DNA from: Comamonas sp. lk
GTDB lineage: Bacteria > Pseudomonadota > Gammaproteobacteria > Burkholderiales > Burkholderiaceae_C
NCBI GenBank assembly: GCA_945861345.1
Contig: CAMATX010000018.1
Coordinates: 1 to 34,726, forward strand
DNA length: 34,726 nucleotides
Direction of reading: 5' to 3'
Shown here: positions 26,687-34,726 of the stretch, in pieces
How the letters are laid out: each line of letters opens with the position of its first letter
Numbering within the stretch: the first letter of the stretch is position 1
Notes under the pieces: generated by a model
Database searches by the model: none
What the model saw: only the letters and a program-made list of their open reading frames with translations
What the model was told of the DNA's origin: nothing
Position numbers and translations under genes: made by a program

Positions 26687-27522
26687 TGCCCGGCCAGCCG
26701 CAAGGCCAGCGCGCTCAGTGCCGCGTAGGCGTCGCCGGCCTGTGAGTCCCAGGCGTGCACGGCGGCCGCTTGCCGGGCGATGGCTGCGCGGTCGCCGCGC
26801 TTGGCCGGGCCCGTCAGCGCCCCCGCCGGGCCTTGCGCCAGGATGTTGTGTACCGCGTTTTGGAGCAGGGCGCTGCGCAGTTGCAGCACCAGTTCCGGCG
26901 GCACCCCGCTGTCGCGCCAGGCCGCCTCGGCCACTGATTGCAGCACCGGTAAAAAGTTGGTGGCAAACACGGCCGCTGCGTGGTAGAGCAGCTTGTCCTC
27001 GCTGCGCAGCGCAAAGCACTGCCCGCCGATCGCGCCAAAAACCGTTTGAAGCAGCGCGCAAGCCGGTGCATCGCCCTCCAAAGCGCAGGGCGTGCCGGCA
27101 AACTGGGCGCTGGCCGACTGTGCGTTGGCAAAGCTCAGGATGGGGTGGGCGCTGGCCAGTTGCCAACCCTTGTCGCCCAGCGCTTGGAGCACATCGGACG
27201 CCAGTGAACCGCTGCAATGAAAGACGGTGCGCGAGCCGCCCGCTGTAGATGCGTGGGCCGCAGCCAGCGCGGCGGCGCAGGCGGCTATCTGCGCATCGGG
27301 CGTGGCGATCAGCCACACATCGGCATCACGCATGTGGGCCAGCGACTGGGCCGCAGTGCCTGCGCCGATGAACCGGCAGGCGGCCTGGGCGCTTTCGGTG
27401 CGGGTGGTGAGCACGTCTTGCACCACCAACACGCCCGCTCGCGTCCACAAATGTGCCAGCGTCTGGCCCAGGCGGCCAGCGCCTATCAGGTTGAGGGTGG
27501 GCGTGGGCTTGGGTTGCGGCAT
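26683..27522 (-). CDS. Rossmann-fold DUF2520 protein
   Basis: A 279-residue protein with an N-terminal dinucleotide-binding fold (L-N-L-I-G-A-G-R-L-G-Q-T-L) followed by a C-terminal helical DUF2520 domain containing Y-H-A-A-A-V-F-A-T-N-F-L. The build is like F420/NADP-dependent oxidoreductases and ketopantoate-type reductases, but the substrate is not known. It is three bases downstream of the SrkA-like kinase gene in a leftward pair and overlaps the end of the AI-2E gene by four bases. Confidence 0.87.
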   Translation of the reverse strand: MPQPKPTPTLNLIGAGRLGQTLAHLWTRAGVLVVQDVLTTRTESAQAACRFIGAGTAAQSLAHMRDADVWLIATPDAQIAACAAALAAAHASTAGGSRTVFHCSGSLASDVLQALGDKGWQLASAHPILSFANAQSASAQFAGTPCALEGDAPACALLQTVFGAIGGQCFALRSEDKLLYHAAAVFATNFLPVLQSVAEAAWRDSGVPPELVLQLRSALLQNAVHNILAQGPAGALTGPAKRGDRAAIARQAAAVHAWDSQAGDAYAALSALALRLAGH

Positions 27523-27525
27523 AGC

Positions 27526-28548
27526 TTAGACCAGCAGCGGACTTTCTTGCATGGCTTCGCACTGCTCTTGCAGCATCAGCACCTGGCCGTGCCAGTAGTC
27601 GCTCGAGCCAAACCACGGGAAGTTGTGCGGGAAGGTTGGATCGCCCCAGCGCCGCGCCAGCCAGGCGCTGTAATGGATTAGGCGCAGCGTGCGCAAGGGC
27701 TCGATCAGGGCCAGCTCATCGCGGTCAAATTCGCGGAACTGCTCGTAGCCGTCCACCAGCAGCCCGATTTGGCGGCTGCGCTGGCGCCTGTCGCCGCTGG
27801 CCAGCATCCACAGGTCTTGCACGGCCGGGCCCATGCGCGCGTCGTCCAGGTCCACAAAGTGCGGGCCCGGCCCGGCGCTGGCGGCCGCGTCGGTGGGTGT
27901 CCACAAAATATTGCCGGGGTGGCAGTCGCCGTGCAGGCGCAGCAAGCGCACCCTGGCGTCGCCAGCGCCTGCCGGTGTGCCGCACAGCGCCGGGTGGGCA
28001 GCGACCAGGGCCAGCGCCTCGTCGCAGTGGCGCGCCCAGCTGCTTTGGACGTCCAGGGGCACTTGCTCGTTGTCCAGCAGCCAGTCGCGCGACGCCTGGC
28101 CAAAGCTTTGCAAATCGAGGCTGGGGCGCTGCACAAAGGGTTTTTTGGCGCCCACCGTGTGGATGCGTGCCAGAAAGCGGCCTATCCATTCCAGCACCTC
28201 TTCGTCGTCCAGCTCGGGCGCCCGCCCGCCCCGGCGCGGGCTGACGCTAAAGGCAAAGCCCTCAAAAGCGTGTAGCGTGCGGCCTTGCAGCACCAGTGGC
28301 CCCACTGCGGGAATTTCGGCCTCCATCAGCTCCTGGGTAAAGGCGTGCTCCTCCAGGATTTGGGCTTCGCTCCAGCGTTCGGGCCGGTAAAACTTGGCCA
28401 CCACGGCGCTGCCGTCCTCAAGCTGGACCTGGTAAACCCGGTTTTCGTAGGACGACAAAGCCGTCAGCCGCCCGTCGCCGCGCAGGCCTACGGACTCCAG
28501 GGCGTCCAAAACCAGGTCGGGGGTGAGCGTTTCAAAAACATGGTGCAT
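27526..28548 (-). CDS. SrkA/RdoA (YihE)-like Ser/Thr kinase
   Basis: A 340-residue kinase of the choline-kinase/APH fold, like E. coli SrkA (YihE/RdoA), which protects cells under envelope and oxidative stress. The ATP-lysine is in V-V-A-K-F-Y-R-P, the catalytic loop is L-H-G-D-C-H-P-G-N-I-L-W and the metal motif is F-V-D-L-D-D-A-R-M-G-P. The end W-F-G-S-S-D-Y-W-H-G-Q-V is typical. The ATG at 28548 gives the family N-terminus; ten residues upstream are ignored. It is divergent from the carotenoid-oxygenase-type gene across 80 bases. Confidence 0.92.
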   Translation of the reverse strand: MHHVFETLTPDLVLDALESVGLRGDGRLTALSSYENRVYQVQLEDGSAVVAKFYRPERWSEAQILEEHAFTQELMEAEIPAVGPLVLQGRTLHAFEGFAFSVSPRRGGRAPELDDEEVLEWIGRFLARIHTVGAKKPFVQRPSLDLQSFGQASRDWLLDNEQVPLDVQSSWARHCDEALALVAAHPALCGTPAGAGDARVRLLRLHGDCHPGNILWTPTDAAASAGPGPHFVDLDDARMGPAVQDLWMLASGDRRQRSRQIGLLVDGYEQFREFDRDELALIEPLRTLRLIHYSAWLARRWGDPTFPHNFPWFGSSDYWHGQVLMLQEQCEAMQESPLLV

Positions 28549-28628
28549 ACCCCGATTGTCAGCCCTGAACGACCGCATTAAGCTGCCCCGAACACAACCC
28601 AGGGAGCCCAGGGCAAGGGGAAAGCGGC

Positions 28629-30074
28629 ATGGATTTGAGCGAAGTCATCACACTGCAAGGCGGGTTTGCCCCCGTCGACGAAGAAATCAGCGTCGAACTG
28701 ACCGAGGTGCAGGGCGAAATTCCGCGCGACCTGCACGGCATGCATGTGCGCAACGGCCCCAACCGGCGCTTTGCCGCGCCCGGGCGCTACCACTGGTTTG
28801 ACGGCGACGGCATGCTGCACGCGGTGCGCTTTGAAGGCGGGCGCGCTTTCTACCAAAACCGCTGGGTGCATACCGCCGGCCTGACTGAAGAAACCGCTGC
28901 CGGCCAGGCCTTGTGGCAAGGCATCAAAGACCCGCCGCGCAAAGACCGGCCCGATATGCCGCTTAAAAACACGGCCAACACCGATGTCAAATACTTTGCC
29001 GGCCACCTGCTGGCCATGTGGTACCTGGGCGGCGAGGTCTACCGCGTACGCCCGCGCGACCTGAGCACCGCCGACACCCTGGCGCTGGACCCGCGCCTGG
29101 CCGGCCTGCATATTTCGGCGCACTCCAAGGTGGACGAACGCACCGGCGAATTCATTTTCTTTTGCTACGGCAAAGAGCCGCCTTATATGCACTATGGCGT
29201 GCTCGACAAAAGCGGTGTGCTCAAAACACTCATGCCGGTGCCCCTGCCCGGGCCGCGCCTGCCGCACGACATGGCAGTCACCCGCAACTACACGGTGTTG
29301 CACGATCTGCCCTTGTTCCAGGACCCGGTGGCCGCCGCCGCCGGGCGGCACAAAGTGGCGTTTTATCCGGAGCTGCCCTCGCGCTTTGGCGTGGTGCCGC
29401 GCCACGGCAGCGCCGCCGACGTGCGCTGGTTCGAGGCCCGCCCAACCTACATGTACCACGTCTCCAACGCCTGGGAAGAGGACGACGGCCAGGGCGGCAC
29501 CGAGATCGTGATGACCGGCACCCCCTTCAAGCCCCAGCACGACGCCCGTGGCGCGCCCCATGCCAACGCGCTGCCGCGCCTGATTGCGCAGCTGGGCATG
29601 GACTGCATGTTTTACGAGTGGCGCTTTAACCTGCGCACCGGCCGCACCCGCGAGCGGGTAATTGACGATGTGCTCAACCAGGAATTCCCCATCATCAACA
29701 GCGCCCGTATGGGCGAGCGCACGCGCTACAGCTGGAACATCCTGATGGGCACCAGCACGCAACCCGAGAACCCGCGCTTTTGCGGCCTGACCCGCTACGA
29801 CTTGCACACCGACAGCTGCACCAGCTACCACGGCGGCATGCACCAATGGCTGAGCGAACACAGCTTCGCCCCCAAAGACGATTGCCGCGCCGAAGACGAT
29901 GGCTACTTGGTAGGCTTTACCTGGGACGCGATGGCGGCGCGCTCCTACCTCACGGTGTTTGATGCGCACGATATCGCGCGCGGCCCGGTGGCGCGCATTG
30001 CCATGCCCCAGCGCGTGCCCAATGGCTTTCATGCCACCTGGGTTAGCGGCGCGCGCCTGGCACGCGGCTGGTAG
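28629..30074 (+). CDS. Carotenoid cleavage-type dioxygenase
   Basis: A 481-residue member of the carotenoid oxygenase family (RPE65/lignostilbene dioxygenase type), non-haem iron enzymes that split a conjugated double bond with O2. The four iron-binding histidines appear as His165 in S-A-H-S-K, His213 in L-P-H-D-M, His277 in M-Y-H-V-S-N and His468 in G-F-H-A-T-W, placed at the ends of propeller blades as expected. N-terminal R-N-G-P-N and H-W-F-D-G-D-G-M are conserved. AAGGGGAAA precedes the ATG. The substrate could be an apocarotenoid or a lignin-derived stilbene; no carotenoid synthesis genes are nearby. Confidence 0.93.
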   Translation: MDLSEVITLQGGFAPVDEEISVELTEVQGEIPRDLHGMHVRNGPNRRFAAPGRYHWFDGDGMLHAVRFEGGRAFYQNRWVHTAGLTEETAAGQALWQGIKDPPRKDRPDMPLKNTANTDVKYFAGHLLAMWYLGGEVYRVRPRDLSTADTLALDPRLAGLHISAHSKVDERTGEFIFFCYGKEPPYMHYGVLDKSGVLKTLMPVPLPGPRLPHDMAVTRNYTVLHDLPLFQDPVAAAAGRHKVAFYPELPSRFGVVPRHGSAADVRWFEARPTYMYHVSNAWEEDDGQGGTEIVMTGTPFKPQHDARGAPHANALPRLIAQLGMDCMFYEWRFNLRTGRTRERVIDDVLNQEFPIINSARMGERTRYSWNILMGTSTQPENPRFCGLTRYDLHTDSCTSYHGGMHQWLSEHSFAPKDDCRAEDDGYLVGFTWDAMAARSYLTVFDAHDIARGPVARIAMPQRVPNGFHATWVSGARLARGW

Positions 30075-30084
30075 AGTCGCGCGC

Positions 30085-31233
30085 ATGGAATTTGACCTGC
30101 AGTCTGCGGCCAGTGCCTGGTCCCTGGACCCGGGCGTTCACCATTGCAACCATGGCTCGTATGGCGCCGTGCCGCTGGCCGTGCGCGAAGTCCAAAAAAC
30201 CATCCTCGACCGGGTGCAAAGCAATTTGGTGAAGTTTTATGCCCGCGACGCCGCCCCCGCGATTGCCGCTGCGCGCGCCGACATCGCCCGCTTTCTGGAC
30301 CAGCAACCCAGCCAAATTGCCCTGGTGCGCAATGCCACCGAAGCCGCCAGCACGGTGCTGAGTGCATTCCCTTGGCAAAGTGGAGACGAGGCGATTGTTT
30401 TGGACCAAGCCTATGGCGCTGTGCTGATGGCGTTGCAGCGCGCCGCTGGGGCCGCCGGCGCTGGGGTGCGGGTGCTGACCGTGCCATTGCAGGCAGACCC
30501 GGAGCAGGTGCTGGCACAGGTGGAGGCGGCCATCGGCCCGCGCACCCGCTTGCTGCTGGTGGACCACATCACCTCGGCGACGGCGCGCATTTTGCCGGTG
30601 CAAGCGCTGGCCGATCTGTGCCGCGCGCGGGGCGTCGCCATTGCGGTCGATGCCGCGCACGCGCCGGGCACCCTGGACACCGATTTAGACGCGCTGGATG
30701 CCGACTTTTGGTTTGGCAATTTGCACAAATGGGTGTGCGCCCCGCCGGGCTGCGCCGTCTTGCGGGTGGCGCCGCGCTGGCAGGGGCGCATCCGCCCGCT
30801 CATCGTTTCTTGGCGCGAGCCCGAGGACTATCCCGCGCCTTGGGACATGCTGGGTACCGTGGATCTGAGCGCCTGGCTGGCCGCGCCTGCCGCCATCGCA
30901 TTTTTTGAATCCTTGGGCTGGCAGCGCGTGCGCCAGGCCAACCTGGCCCGTATGCACTATGGGCGCGACCTGTTGCTCGAGGCCTTGGGCCAGCCTACAG
31001 GGGCGCCGCCGCCCCACAGCGTGCCCATGGGCCTGGTGCCCCTGCCCGACTTGCAGGGCGGGCGCAGTGCCTGCGCCGCGCTGCAAACCCGGCTGGGCCG
31101 CGATTTTGGTGTCGAGACCGCCATTACCACCCACGCCGGGGCGTACTACCTGCGCGTGTGCGGCCAGCTCTACAACACACCGGCCGACTACGAGGCGCTG
31201 GCCCGCGCCTTGCCGCAGGCTCTGCGCGCTTAG
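30085..31233 (+). CDS. Class V aminotransferase, isopenicillin-N-epimerase-like
   Basis: A 382-residue PLP enzyme of the class V aminotransferase family, close to the CefD-like group. The start C-N-H-G-S-Y-G-A-V-P is the group's substrate/PLP loop, and the Schiff-base lysine is Lys215 in F-G-N-L-H-K-W-V-C-A-P-P-G. D-A-A-H-A-P-G holds the PLP-pyridine aspartate. Proteins like this act as epimerases, desulfurases or lyases, so the reaction is open. It follows the carotenoid-oxygenase-type gene by ten bases and is probably co-transcribed. Its TAG interlocks with the opposing kinase gene's stop. Confidence 0.88.
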   Translation: MEFDLQSAASAWSLDPGVHHCNHGSYGAVPLAVREVQKTILDRVQSNLVKFYARDAAPAIAAARADIARFLDQQPSQIALVRNATEAASTVLSAFPWQSGDEAIVLDQAYGAVLMALQRAAGAAGAGVRVLTVPLQADPEQVLAQVEAAIGPRTRLLLVDHITSATARILPVQALADLCRARGVAIAVDAAHAPGTLDTDLDALDADFWFGNLHKWVCAPPGCAVLRVAPRWQGRIRPLIVSWREPEDYPAPWDMLGTVDLSAWLAAPAAIAFFESLGWQRVRQANLARMHYGRDLLLEALGQPTGAPPPHSVPMGLVPLPDLQGGRSACAALQTRLGRDFGVETAITTHAGAYYLRVCGQLYNTPADYEALARALPQALRA

Positions 31234-32696
31234 CCCGGGGCCTCGCCTTCGTCCAGCCCGCCCACCGAGCCCAGATGGGCAAAGGGCAGGGCCTGCTTCA
31301 CCAAAATCACCGTGCAAGGCGCAGCCATGGCGACTTTGATGGGGACGGTGGCAATCAGGCGCTGGGTTTTGAGGCCGTGGGTGGCCGCGCCCATCACGAT
31401 CACATGCACATGGTTACCCACCGCGTAGTCGATCAGGGCTTGGGCCACATTGCCCGACTCCAGCACGTGGCAGGAGGTTTGGTGGCCCGGGTAGTTCAGC
31501 GCCTGCGCCCAGTGGTGCAACCAGGCCAGATAACGCCGGTGCACGCTGGTTTCGCTGCGCGCCTCGTCGCTGGTGCTGGTCAAACCTTCGGGAATCACGG
31601 TGACGCAGGCCAGGCGCGCACCGGGGCGCAGGCCTAGCGAGCGCGCCGCCGCCTGGCGCAGCGAATACAGGGTGGCATCGGTGGCATTTTCGTAGGGCAG
31701 GGCAACCATCACGATGGGCACTTCGCTGATCTGCTCGGAGGCGATGGGGCTGGGCTGGTAATGCATGCCCGCCGCCTTTAGCCAGCGCAGCGCGTGCGTG
31801 CGAAATGGCGTGGGTAGTGTGCTGTGGCTGCGCGCGCTCAGCTGCACCTGCGCCGGGTGCGCCAGGTCAAAGGCCAGGTGCGCGGCCGACGGGTAGCGCT
31901 TGGCCGCCTCGGGCTCTAGGCAGCGCAGCACCACCTCTTGTAGCCAGGGCGAGAGCGCGGGGCGGTATTTGCGCGGCGGCACCGGATCGGCCCACAGGCG
32001 CTGGCGCAGCCCGGCCGGCGTGCGCGGCGCACCGAAGGGCAAATGCCCGGTGCACAACTGGTAGAGCATGACACCGATGGCAAAAATATCGCTGCGCGCA
32101 TCGCCGCGCACGCCTACCACCTGCTCGGGCGCTATCCAGGCGGGCGAGCCCACGGCTTTGCGCAGCTGCTCGGCCAGCAAGTCCGGGTAATGTGCGTGGT
32201 GCGAGAGGCCAAAGTCCAGCAGCAAGGCCTGCAAGCCGCTGCCGCTTTCGCGCAGCAACACGTTGGCGGGCTTGAGGTCCAGGTGCACCGTGTTTTGTTT
32301 GTGTAAGGCATGGGCCGCATGCGCCATGGCCATGCCCAGCGCGGCGATGGTGGCCTCGTCCAGCGGTTCAGGCTGGTCCAGCCAGCGATCCAGGGTGTCG
32401 CCCTGCACGTATTCCATGACCAAATAAGGCACCCGCTCCAGGTCGCCGCTGGCGACAAAGCGCGGCACCTGCGGGCCGCCGAGCAATTGCAGGATGTGGC
32501 ACTCCACCTCGAAGCTGACGATGTTTTCAGCCCCGTCGCCGCTGGCCATGCGCGGCACTTTCATGGCCATCGAAAAGCCCGGGTCGGGCGTGCCGTCGGC
32601 ATAGACCACGCGGTAAATATGCGCCATGCCGCCGCTGTGCAGGCACGAGAGCACCCGAAAGCCATCGAGCACGCTGCCGTCTTCTAAAAGCTTCAT
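31230..32696 (-). CDS. Ser/Thr protein kinase fused to a universal stress protein domain
   Basis: A 488-residue two-domain protein. Residues about 10-280 are a Hanks-type kinase: a glycine loop S-G-G-M-A-H, Lys46 in M-A-M-K-V, catalytic loop H138-L-D-L-K-P-A-N, D161-F-G, and A189-P-E. The arginine of the usual HRD motif is leucine, so it is a non-RD kinase and may not need activation-loop phosphorylation. Residues about 326-466 are a UspA-like domain ending V-I-V-M-G-A-A-T-H-G and P-C-T-V-I-L-V-K. No membrane segment is present, so it should be cytosolic. Its start overlaps the phosphatase gene by ATGA. Confidence 0.93.
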   Translation of the reverse strand: MKLLEDGSVLDGFRVLSCLHSGGMAHIYRVVYADGTPDPGFSMAMKVPRMASGDGAENIVSFEVECHILQLLGGPQVPRFVASGDLERVPYLVMEYVQGDTLDRWLDQPEPLDEATIAALGMAMAHAAHALHKQNTVHLDLKPANVLLRESGSGLQALLLDFGLSHHAHYPDLLAEQLRKAVGSPAWIAPEQVVGVRGDARSDIFAIGVMLYQLCTGHLPFGAPRTPAGLRQRLWADPVPPRKYRPALSPWLQEVVLRCLEPEAAKRYPSAAHLAFDLAHPAQVQLSARSHSTLPTPFRTHALRWLKAAGMHYQPSPIASEQISEVPIVMVALPYENATDATLYSLRQAAARSLGLRPGARLACVTVIPEGLTSTSDEARSETSVHRRYLAWLHHWAQALNYPGHQTSCHVLESGNVAQALIDYAVGNHVHVIVMGAATHGLKTQRLIATVPIKVAMAAPCTVILVKQALPFAHLGSVGGLDEGEAPG

Positions 32697-33448
32697 TGCC
32701 CGCGCTCCAGCCGGTCAGCAAAAAACGGTGGCAAACCGCTTGCGCGAATGGCTGCGGCTGCGGCTGCTACGTCATAAGCCACGCGAAAAAAATGCAGGTG
32801 CGCCCGCCCCAGGTCCAAGAGCGCATACATGGCCTCGGTGCGCCCATCGCGCGGTTGGCCCACCGAGCCCACCGTGGCCAGCCACTGGCGGTGCGCCGGC
32901 ACCGGAATAGGCACCTGCGCCTGCGGCGCAAAAGACATGAGGCGCTTGTCCGCGCCCCGGTAGTACAAAGTTTGCTGGTGCACATGGCCGCCCAAGAGGT
33001 AGCGCACCTCGGGCCACTGCGCGCTGGCTGCGTCTAGGCTGTGCTGCGCGGCCAGGCTGTCGGTGACGTAGCGCCAGCGTTCGGGCCGCTCGGCGCTGGC
33101 GTGCACCAACAGCAGCGGGCCTTGCTGAACCGTCAGCGACAACCCCGCGAGCCAAGCGCGCTGGGCCGGGCTCAGCTGCGCATGCGTCCAGGCCGCGCCA
33201 TGGTCGCCCACGTGCGTGAGGGCCGTGGGCGGGCTGACGGCCAGGGCGTCATGGTTGCCCTGGATAACCAGCGCACCGTCGTTCGCCAGGGCCATGATGC
33301 GCTCCACCACCTGCGCCGGGTAGGCGCCGTAGCCCACCAGGTCGCCCAAGAAGGCAAACGCCTGCGCGCCTTGGCTGCGGGCGTGGTCCAGGCAGGCTTC
33401 TAGTGCATGCCAATTGCTGTGCACATCAGAGAGCACGGCAATGCGCAT
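32693..33448 (-). CDS. Metallophosphoesterase (calcineurin-like), probable partner phosphatase
   Basis: A 251-residue calcineurin-like phosphoesterase with all metal motifs: D8-V-H10, G-D36-L-V-G-Y-G, G-N65-H66-D67, His116 in L-L-V-H-A-S and G-H155-V-H157. Proteins of this type hydrolyse phosphoserine/threonine, cyclic nucleotides or other phosphoesters. Its TGA overlaps the ATG of the kinase-Usp gene, so the two are translationally coupled and likely to act on the same phosphorylated target. AGGT lies just before the start. The ABC permease gene is 12 bases upstream. Confidence 0.92.
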   Translation of the reverse strand: MRIAVLSDVHSNWHALEACLDHARSQGAQAFAFLGDLVGYGAYPAQVVERIMALANDGALVIQGNHDALAVSPPTALTHVGDHGAAWTHAQLSPAQRAWLAGLSLTVQQGPLLLVHASAERPERWRYVTDSLAAQHSLDAASAQWPEVRYLLGGHVHQQTLYYRGADKRLMSFAPQAQVPIPVPAHRQWLATVGSVGQPRDGRTEAMYALLDLGRAHLHFFRVAYDVAAAAAAIRASGLPPFFADRLERGQ

Positions 33449-33460
33449 GATGACCTGCGT

Positions 33461-34285
33461 TTACTGGCCGAAGCGTTTGCGCGTGAGCGCCAGCGCCACC
33501 CAGAAAGACACCACTGCATAGGCCAGCAGCACGCCGCCGTGGAAAAGAATGTGCTCGGGCCACTGGTCCATAAACAAAGGCCGCACCAGCGCCACCGCAT
33601 TGGCCAGCGGCAGCCAGTCGGCTACGGCGCGCACGAAAGGCGGCAATTGCTCTAAGGGAAAAAATACACCGCCTAAAAACATGGTGGGCGTGAGGAAGAG
33701 TGTGAAGTAATAAGTAAAAAAGTCATAGCCCTTGGCCAGCGCGTTAAACACCAGCGCCATCGAGCTAAAGGTAATGCCCACACCCAGCAACACCGGCCAG
33801 GCCACCAGGAGCTTGGGACTGTGGCTGATTTGCAGCGCCAGCATCACGCCCAAAATCGCCGTCACGGTACACAGCGCCTTGAAGGCGGCCCACAGCATCT
33901 CGGCCAGCACGATATCGTCTAGGCCCACGGGGGCGTTCATGATGCCGTCCCAGGTTTTTTGCACATGCATGCGCGAGAAGGCCGAATACAGCGCCTCAAA
34001 CGACGCGGCGTTCATCGCGCTCATGCAAATACTGCCGCTGGCCAGAAACAAAATATAGGACACGGGCTGCCCGTCGATGGTGAGCTGCCCCACCAGCGCG
34101 CCCATGCCATAGCCAAAGGCTACCAGCCACATCAGCGGCTCGGCGATATTGCCCAGCAAGCTGGGAATGGCCAGCTTGCGCCAGACTAGTAAATTGCGTT
34201 GAAACACCGGCCAAAAGCGCATCGTCAGGCGTGGGGCGCGCCAAGGGCTTTGGAGTTGCGGGTTGTATGCGGGGGAGTCGGTCAT
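33461..34285 (-). CDS. ABC-2 type permease, NodJ family
   Basis: A 274-residue permease with six membrane segments, matching NodJ-type ABC-2 exporters (L-A-I-P-S-L-L-G-N-I-A-E-P, then A-S-F-E-A-L-Y-S-A-F-S-R-M and P-T-M-F-L-G-G-V-F-F-P-L). In rhizobia NodIJ export lipochitin oligosaccharide; in Burkholderiales related pairs are common without nodulation genes, and the cargo is unknown. The start at 34285 is one base after the stop of the ATPase gene. Confidence 0.92.
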   Translation of the reverse strand: MTDSPAYNPQLQSPWRAPRLTMRFWPVFQRNLLVWRKLAIPSLLGNIAEPLMWLVAFGYGMGALVGQLTIDGQPVSYILFLASGSICMSAMNAASFEALYSAFSRMHVQKTWDGIMNAPVGLDDIVLAEMLWAAFKALCTVTAILGVMLALQISHSPKLLVAWPVLLGVGITFSSMALVFNALAKGYDFFTYYFTLFLTPTMFLGGVFFPLEQLPPFVRAVADWLPLANAVALVRPLFMDQWPEHILFHGGVLLAYAVVSFWVALALTRKRFGQ

Positions 34286-34286
34286 A

Positions 34287-34726
34287 TCAAGCGTCCTCGC
34301 GGATCTGGCGTCCGGTGAGTTTGAGGAATAAATCTTCCAGTTTGGCTGGGCGGTGCAAGGTGCGCAATTGCGGATACGCTGCCAGGCCTTGCAAGAGCGC
34401 ACCGGCTTGGTCGGTATAAAAAAACACAGTCTCGCCGCTTACCTCTACGCGCGCGGCCAGGGCGCGTAGCGGGCTATCGCGCACCTCGAGCGCGCCCACG
34501 CCAAAAACTTCCACCACATCGGGCTCTAAATGCTGGGCGATTAAATCGCGCGGCTGGCCTTCGGCAATTTTTTTGCCATGGTCCAGCACCAAGAGGCGCG
34601 AACACAGGCGCTCGGCTTCGTCCATAAAGTGGGTGGTCAGCAAAATCGATTTGCCTTGTTGCAAGAGTGCTTGCAGACGCTCCCACATCAGGTGCCGGGC
34701 CTGCGGGTCCAGTCCGGTGGTGGGCT
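34287..34726 (-). CDS. ABC transporter ATPase, NodI family (partial, cut by window end)
   Basis: The C-terminal 145 or so residues of an ABC ATPase; the N-terminus with Walker A and the signature motif lies beyond the window. The frame begins P-T-T-G-L-D-P-Q-A-R-H, the D-loop just after Walker B, and continues to the H-loop histidine in L-L-T-T-H-F-M-D-E-A-E-R-L. The C-terminal extension after G-K-K-I-A-E-G-Q-P is typical of the NodI/DrrA group. It pairs with the permease one base downstream. Confidence 0.93.
   Translation of the reverse strand, partial: PTTGLDPQARHLMWERLQALLQQGKSILLTTHFMDEAERLCSRLLVLDHGKKIAEGQPRDLIAQHLEPDVVEVFGVGALEVRDSPLRALAARVEVSGETVFFYTDQAGALLQGLAAYPQLRTLHRPAKLEDLFLKLTGRQIREDA

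Noticed and set aside
28578..30086. 502-codon open frame opposite the carotenoid-oxygenase-type gene
   Set aside because: The sense-strand protein has all four iron histidines and family motifs; the opposite frame has none.

Overview
The window looks like a chromosomal segment of a betaproteobacterium of the order Burkholderiales, most likely family Comamonadaceae. This rests on protein similarity as I recognise it: Omp32-type porins, the conserved block fur<>bamE-dapB-exbB-exbD-leuS-lptE-holA-(TA)-proA, a gshA of the ATP-grasp-like type near gshB, and NodI/NodJ-type ABC genes. Most genes are GC-rich. The recombinase gene at the left edge is visibly less so and uses codons unlike its neighbours, which fits foreign origin. 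I see no rRNA, tRNA, CRISPR array or transposase. No stretch over 300 bases lacks a gene; the longest gaps are about 165 to 220 bases and hold promoters or operators (3601-3764, 15739-15946, 17312-17530).

Layout. 1-1640: a lone tyrosine recombinase with inverted and direct repeats at both ends. One of them (1515-1540) has the 9-8-9 geometry of a recombinase core site. It lies just before a porin gene whose normal start codon and lysine-rich signal-peptide start are missing. 1507-3600: two related porins facing each other across a shared terminator. 3765-13192: housekeeping genes (fur, bamE, dapB, exbBD, leuS, lptE, holA, proA), with a PIN/ribbon-helix-helix toxin-antitoxin pair between holA and proA. 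13212-17311: a compact unsaturated-uronate catabolic cluster (kdgR-like regulator, kduD, kduI, kdgF, kdgK) with KdgR-box-like palindromes at its promoters. 17531-23078: gshA, kup, benE-like transporter, gshB. 23088-31233: a mixed set comprising a 4-OT tautomerase, a GT39/83-like glycosyltransferase overlapping a PAP2 phosphatase, an AI-2E family permease, a DUF2520 Rossmann protein, a SrkA/RdoA-like kinase, a carotenoid-cleavage-type oxygenase and a class V aminotransferase. 31230-34726: a leftward operon of NodI/NodJ-type ABC exporter, metallophosphoesterase and a Ser/Thr kinase fused to a universal-stress domain.

How the genes work together. KdgF, KduI, KduD and KdgK form a continuous route from unsaturated uronate (released by a lyase not present here) to 2-keto-3-deoxy-6-phosphogluconate, and the IclR-type regulator encoded in the same operon probably reads the TGAAAC/GTTTCA sites. 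GshA and GshB are the two steps of glutathione synthesis. BamE and LptE both serve outer-membrane assembly, and ExbB/ExbD energise outer-membrane transport. The phosphatase and kinase-Usp genes overlap by four bases and probably act as a reversible phosphorylation pair.

The strongest candidates for something undescribed are the recombinase with its core-like repeat beside a start-less porin, the KdgR-box promoter lying inside the start of kdgK, the kinase-Usp/phosphatase pair, and a perfect 10-1-10 palindrome between gshA and kup.
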